NCBI RefSeq assembly: GCF_000835495.1
Contig: NW_015622554.1
Location: forward strand, 1 to 23,212
Direction: 5' to 3'
DNA length: 23,212 nt
DNA from: Cladophialophora immunda
Lineage: Eukaryota; Ascomycota; Eurotiomycetes; Chaetothyriales; Herpotrichiellaceae
Both the position numbers and the translations under genes were made by a program. Below, piece after piece: positions 20,619-23,212 of this stretch; the stretch's first letter is position 1; every line of letters begins with the position of its first letter. The notes below the pieces were generated by a model. It saw only the letters and a program-made list of their open reading frames with translations. It searched no databases and was not told the origin of the DNA.

Positions 20619-21284
20619 TTATAGCCACGCTTCTGAATCTTTTAGATCAGCCGCAGGTGGGCGGTCTGAGGGTTTCCGAGCGAGCATACTCTCCAGCAAC
20701 CTGGAGAGTACTCCAGGACGCTTACGTAATTTCGTCTGGATTATCTCCCATTCATCCAGCCCGACACCATTCTTCCATGTACATTCCTCCTGGAAGAAAA
20801 GCTGGAATCCGGTGAGACCCATCCCCCACACATCAACTTGCTTGGTGTATGTAGAACCCTTATTCTTACCGGCATTGATTGCTAAAACTTCTGGAGCCAA
20901 GTATGCAATAGTTCCAACCTTATAATCATCTAACGTTTCAGAGAAAGTCGCACTCCCGTAGTCGATAATGATAGCGTAGGGCGGGTCATATGAGACCATC
21001 ATGAGGTTGGTCGGTTTGAGGTCTCGATGCATGATACCATTTGAATGAAGGTGGGCGGGACCACGGAGGACTTACCGCATGGCGCTCTGACGGATAGAGT
21101 AAGGTTTTGCGGACATGGTGAGTTCAATGAATGTTTCCCTCGCAAGCGGGGAGGAAACCAGATACACGTCGCCTATTCTTCCGTCTCCTATCCATGTTGC
21201 TTCCCCACCGGAGTACATATCGGTGATCAAATGGCAGATGATGCGCATTGTGGAACATGGCAACTCTATTCCTGCTGCTGTCAT
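20619..21284 (-). pseudogene. Protein-kinase C-lobe fragment with an in-frame stop
   Basis: The minus strand from 21032 to 20619 encodes an almost complete kinase C-lobe. It has the catalytic loop MHRDLKPTN, a DYG in place of DFG (IIDYGSATF), the activation segment GTIAYLAPEVLA, helix F DVWGMG, and a final RPPAADL helix before the stop. The same frame continues upstream with AHLHSNGI, then a TAA stop at 21074-21072, then IRQSAM and the hinge-like DVYLVSSPLARETF back to 21284. The TAA sits in helix E, where CAA (Gln) would fit. It also forms a perfect donor (GTAAGT), but no acceptor restores the frame without deleting the catalytic loop. The N-lobe glycine loop and VAIK lysine are not found; the RNase III gene begins there instead. 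I read it as a truncated kinase pseudogene of a fungal DYG-type family. Confidence 0.7.
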
Positions 21285-21949
21285 GCGTTAGGACACGACG
21301 CTGGGAGTGACAAAGCAATGAACGGCGTGGCGCGCCCGCCATCACGTCCCCAATGAGGCTGATCTGGCACGTAAAGGAGGACAGGGAGATGGAACGTTAC
21401 CGCTTCGAGAAATGGATGTTTCAGGCCGAGGGTGACGAGGACTGCATGCAAAGCATCCGCGCCGCTTTCGAGTATTACCGCGCCCAGAATTGCCTCCGCC
21501 GTGGTCGCCATCGTTCTGTCAGAGACGGATGGCGTGCCCTGATTCAGGATGACGCAGTCCTGCAGACCACGTGCGTAGCCGACCCCGCTGAGGTTTCTGT
21601 TCCCCAGCAGCGCTTGCTCAACCTGAGTCCATTGACCTTGGGCAGGGATCAGCCGAGCCACGGGTGAGGATGTGGATATTTCCGACCTTTGTTTCGGCCA
21701 CTATCAAACCATCTTCGACACAAGGCCGCCTTGGCAGCAGCATCCCCAAAGACGACCAGCCTGTCGTTCTTGATGATGGAGCGGAAACCACTATGCCAGC
21801 AAATCATATGGCCGGAAGCTTGTAGAGCTTGAAGATACAACCTCCCGGCACTTGATAGTCTTTCGCCGGCTATGTCTTTGCGGATTCTCGTGTTAGTAAT
21901 CTTACCGTAGCAGTCCAGCTTGAAGGCGATTCTTCAAGTGTTCAGCGTC
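21281..21949 (-). CDS. RNase III-domain protein, 5' end missing
   Basis: Three minus-strand exons join cleanly: 21949-21906, 21850-21687 and 21636-21281. The introns are 55 nt (GTAAGA, branch TTACTAAC) and 50 nt (GTCGGA, CTGAT, CAAG). The product is about 187 aa of one RNase III domain. It contains HLKNRLQAGLLRAGRLYLQ, the signature KNDRLVVFGDAAA, ALLGNRNLSGVGYARGL, and MATTAEAILGAVILESG followed by ALHAVLVTLGL. In bacterial RNase III the ligands are E and D in NERLExLGD and D and E in DxxEA. Here the second Glu of the first motif is Val and the Asp of the second is Thr, so two of four are gone and dsRNA cleavage is doubtful. A role like mitochondrial ribosomal RNase III-fold proteins, or dsRNA binding, is possible. 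No start codon is visible; the first exon may begin after an acceptor at 21950. The stop overlaps the next frame's ATG (ATGA). Confidence 0.7.
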
Positions 21950-22041
21950 CTATCCTCGGCGGCTGAAGCGCGGCTACTCTCTCCGGCACGAGTTGGAATG
22001 TAGGGGTCGAAAATGACGGTAGAAAGGTGATGGGGTGTTCG

Positions 22042-22430
22042 TTAGCGAGTGTTTTCAAGTCGTCCTGTTGCTAACGCAAACCGTATTGTTGCCCGGACTG
22101 CTGTCATGTCGAGAGTCCAGGACTTGTCTTCTATCCGTGTCTTTCCTCCTAGGTAGAAAGATATATTGCTTCTGTGTGTCGCTGTAACTTGGAGCATCTC
22201 GGTTCGGAATGCCGTCCATTTAGTACATGGGAAGAGAAAATGCTCGACCGTCTCTCGTGCGTGCCCGCATGCGCATTGGTCCGTCGGAGCTGCATTGATC
22301 CGGTGAAGATAGCTGTTCAGTCTTGCCATGCCCGTCCTCAGTTGAGCCAGTACCCAGCTTCATCTTTCCGGCAATTCACGAAAATTTAACGACCCATGTT
22401 TGCATCCCCTATAGGCCAATTGTGGCAAAC
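22042..22430 (-). mobile_element. LINE (non-LTR retrotransposon) 3' tail, ORF2 C-terminus
   Basis: The minus strand encodes the C-terminal end of a fungal LINE ORF2. It reads AQLRTGMARLNSYLHRI, then the zinc knuckle CACGHARETVEHFLFPC, then FYLGGK and AVRATIRFALATGRL before a stop at 22042. This is the segment that follows the RNase H domain in fungal Tad-like LINEs. Upstream in the same frame there is a TGA just before SWVLAQLRTG (about 22355) and only weak similarity beyond (SLNFRELPER). The reverse transcriptase and RNase H domains are not in the window, so this is a decayed remnant. I see no poly(A) or simple repeat after the stop codon and no target-site duplication. It lies about 90 bases upstream of the truncated RNase III gene, on the same strand. 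Confidence 0.75.
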
Positions 22431-23212
22431 TCACCTTTTGCTTCAGCCAATGATATTGTTGTCGGGATTTTTCAAAAAATACCGCTCATACATCCTCTGA
22501 TGTCCATTCAGTACGGTGGATTTCAAGCTTCACAAAAGCGGCGATGTACAAGGCGCGGCTCCTCGGGCGTGTTGAGTCCCAGAAAGCTGACGTTGCAGGC
22601 GTTGTCGCTTAGCCAGGATACGGCTGGATGCGGAGGCTTCGACTTCCAGGGAGGGTCAAAGCGGCGGTCGCCAGTCCCCTTGGTCGCCAGTAGATCATCC
22701 CGTGACGACTACTCCACTGAATGTTAGAGTACACCTGGAAGTTGCCGTAACGTGGCGGATCAGCGCCACCATTGACTCATGTTGTCCTTCATCACTGCTA
22801 GGACATTATTGTCGAGAAATGCGGGTCGTCGTGGAGAGGAGAAATTACCATATGCGGGATGAAAGGCCAGTGGGTAGAACGAACGAGAGATCACGGGGTT
22901 CCTCGATGCTCCCGGGCAACAAGATTGCGATTGGCGAGGAGACATCGCGCGGGTGGACTGTCGTCGGAAGTGTCTACGCAGTTGAGATCTACGGCGATGG
23001 CGTAGGAAATTAAGCTAATGTTTTGAACCGTATATTTCCCCTCCAATTCACTTTGCAGCTGAGCGAGACCGGTAGGGTAGAAGTCGGCAGGTATGGCCCT
23101 TTCCGAATGACGACCGTCGTCCTGTTCACCCGTCTCCTCGACAGCGGGATCTTCGTGCCTTGGGTCAGGAGGCGAGTCGAGCCGCGATTCGGGCTGGCTG
23201 GAGTGCGGGCGA
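22431..23212. other. Unassigned right edge
   Basis: No intact gene is recognised. Short frames on both strands overlap. The stretch may contain more of the LINE remnant, but I could not match it to RNase H or reverse-transcriptase motifs. The one notable item is the open minus-strand frame from the window edge, listed separately. Confidence 0.3.
22891..23212 (-). CDS. Possible exon of a gene running off the right edge
   Basis: One minus-strand frame is open from the window edge to a TGA at 22893-22891, about 106 codons, with no internal ATG. Its left-hand part looks protein-like: an acidic linker with EDPAVEETGEQDDGRH and then PADFYPTGLAQLQSELEGKY. The last 40 codons are less convincing and may be intron. 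It could be the last coding exon, or part of one, of a gene outside the window. No domain is recognised. Confidence 0.2.
   Translation of the reverse strand, partial: RPHSSQPESRLDSPPDPRHEDPAVEETGEQDDGRHSERAIPADFYPTGLAQLQSELEGKYTVQNISLISYAIAVDLNCVDTSDDSPPARCLLANRNLVAREHRGTP

Noticed and set aside
21120..21200. GDGRIGDVYLV as a kinase glycine loop
   Set aside because: It fits GxGxxGxV by letters, but only about 50 residues separate it from HRD. That distance suits the hinge and helix D, so the N-lobe is considered missing.
21851..21934. In-frame reading through 21905-21851 as part of the RNase III protein
   Set aside because: The segment has a strong donor, a TTACTAAC branch site and an AAG acceptor, and splicing joins HLKNRLQAGLLR to AGRLYLQ, which fits the domain better than the unspliced reading that meets a TGA upstream.
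1..23212. CRISPR arrays, bacterial operons, rRNA genes or tRNA genes
   Set aside because: None is visible; the spliced genes and fungal protein families show this is eukaryotic nuclear DNA.

Overview
The window looks like nuclear DNA of a filamentous fungus, most likely an agaricomycete (mushroom-forming) basidiomycete. Five multi-exon genes can be assembled by eye. Their introns are mostly 47-61 nt, bounded by GT..AG with CTNAC/CTAAC-like branch sites. Exons on the two sides rejoin into recognisable fungal protein families. There are no operons, Shine-Dalgarno sites or rRNA/tRNA genes. The organism call is inferred from gene structure and protein families, not from a marker gene.

Layout. 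Positions 1-2550 hold decayed mobile DNA: two zinc-binding segments resembling the N-terminal part of fungal Helitron-like proteins, with broken frames. Positions 2555-4510 (+) carry an intact five-exon MYND zinc-finger gene with a DUF4470/DNAAF3-like body. Positions 4650-5535 hold a frame-broken or heavily spliced gene of unknown function, followed by a small hypothetical ORF (5713-6075) and about 1.9 kb of apparently empty DNA.

The centre is a tandem same-strand pair. The first gene (7966-9198) encodes a 393-aa protein that fungal annotations often call 'geranylgeranyl pyrophosphate synthetase', but its motif order fits the DXO/Rai1 decapping-nuclease fold. The second gene (9880-16078) encodes an intact 2005-aa ZNFX1-type protein: CCCH finger, UPF1-like SF1 helicase, NF-X1 cysteine-rich array, coiled coil and C-terminal RZ finger.

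On the minus strand, 18017-19433 encodes an intact three-exon PD-(D/E)XK nuclease-like protein. Further right, also on the minus strand, are a C-lobe protein-kinase fragment with an in-frame stop (20619-21284), a 5'-incomplete RNase III-domain gene that lacks two of the four usual metal ligands (21281-21949), and the 3' tail of a LINE (22042-about 22430). The last 780 bases are unassigned apart from an open minus-strand frame running off the edge.

How the genes may work together (inference): ZNFX1 proteins act in RNA silencing and antiviral RNA sensing, DXO/Rai1 proteins remove aberrant RNA caps, and RNase III domains bind double-stranded RNA. Having all three within 14 kb, flanked by transposon relics, makes this a candidate RNA-surveillance or genome-defence neighbourhood. 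Only the adjacent DXO-like/ZNFX1-like pair is strong enough to propose as a functional unit.
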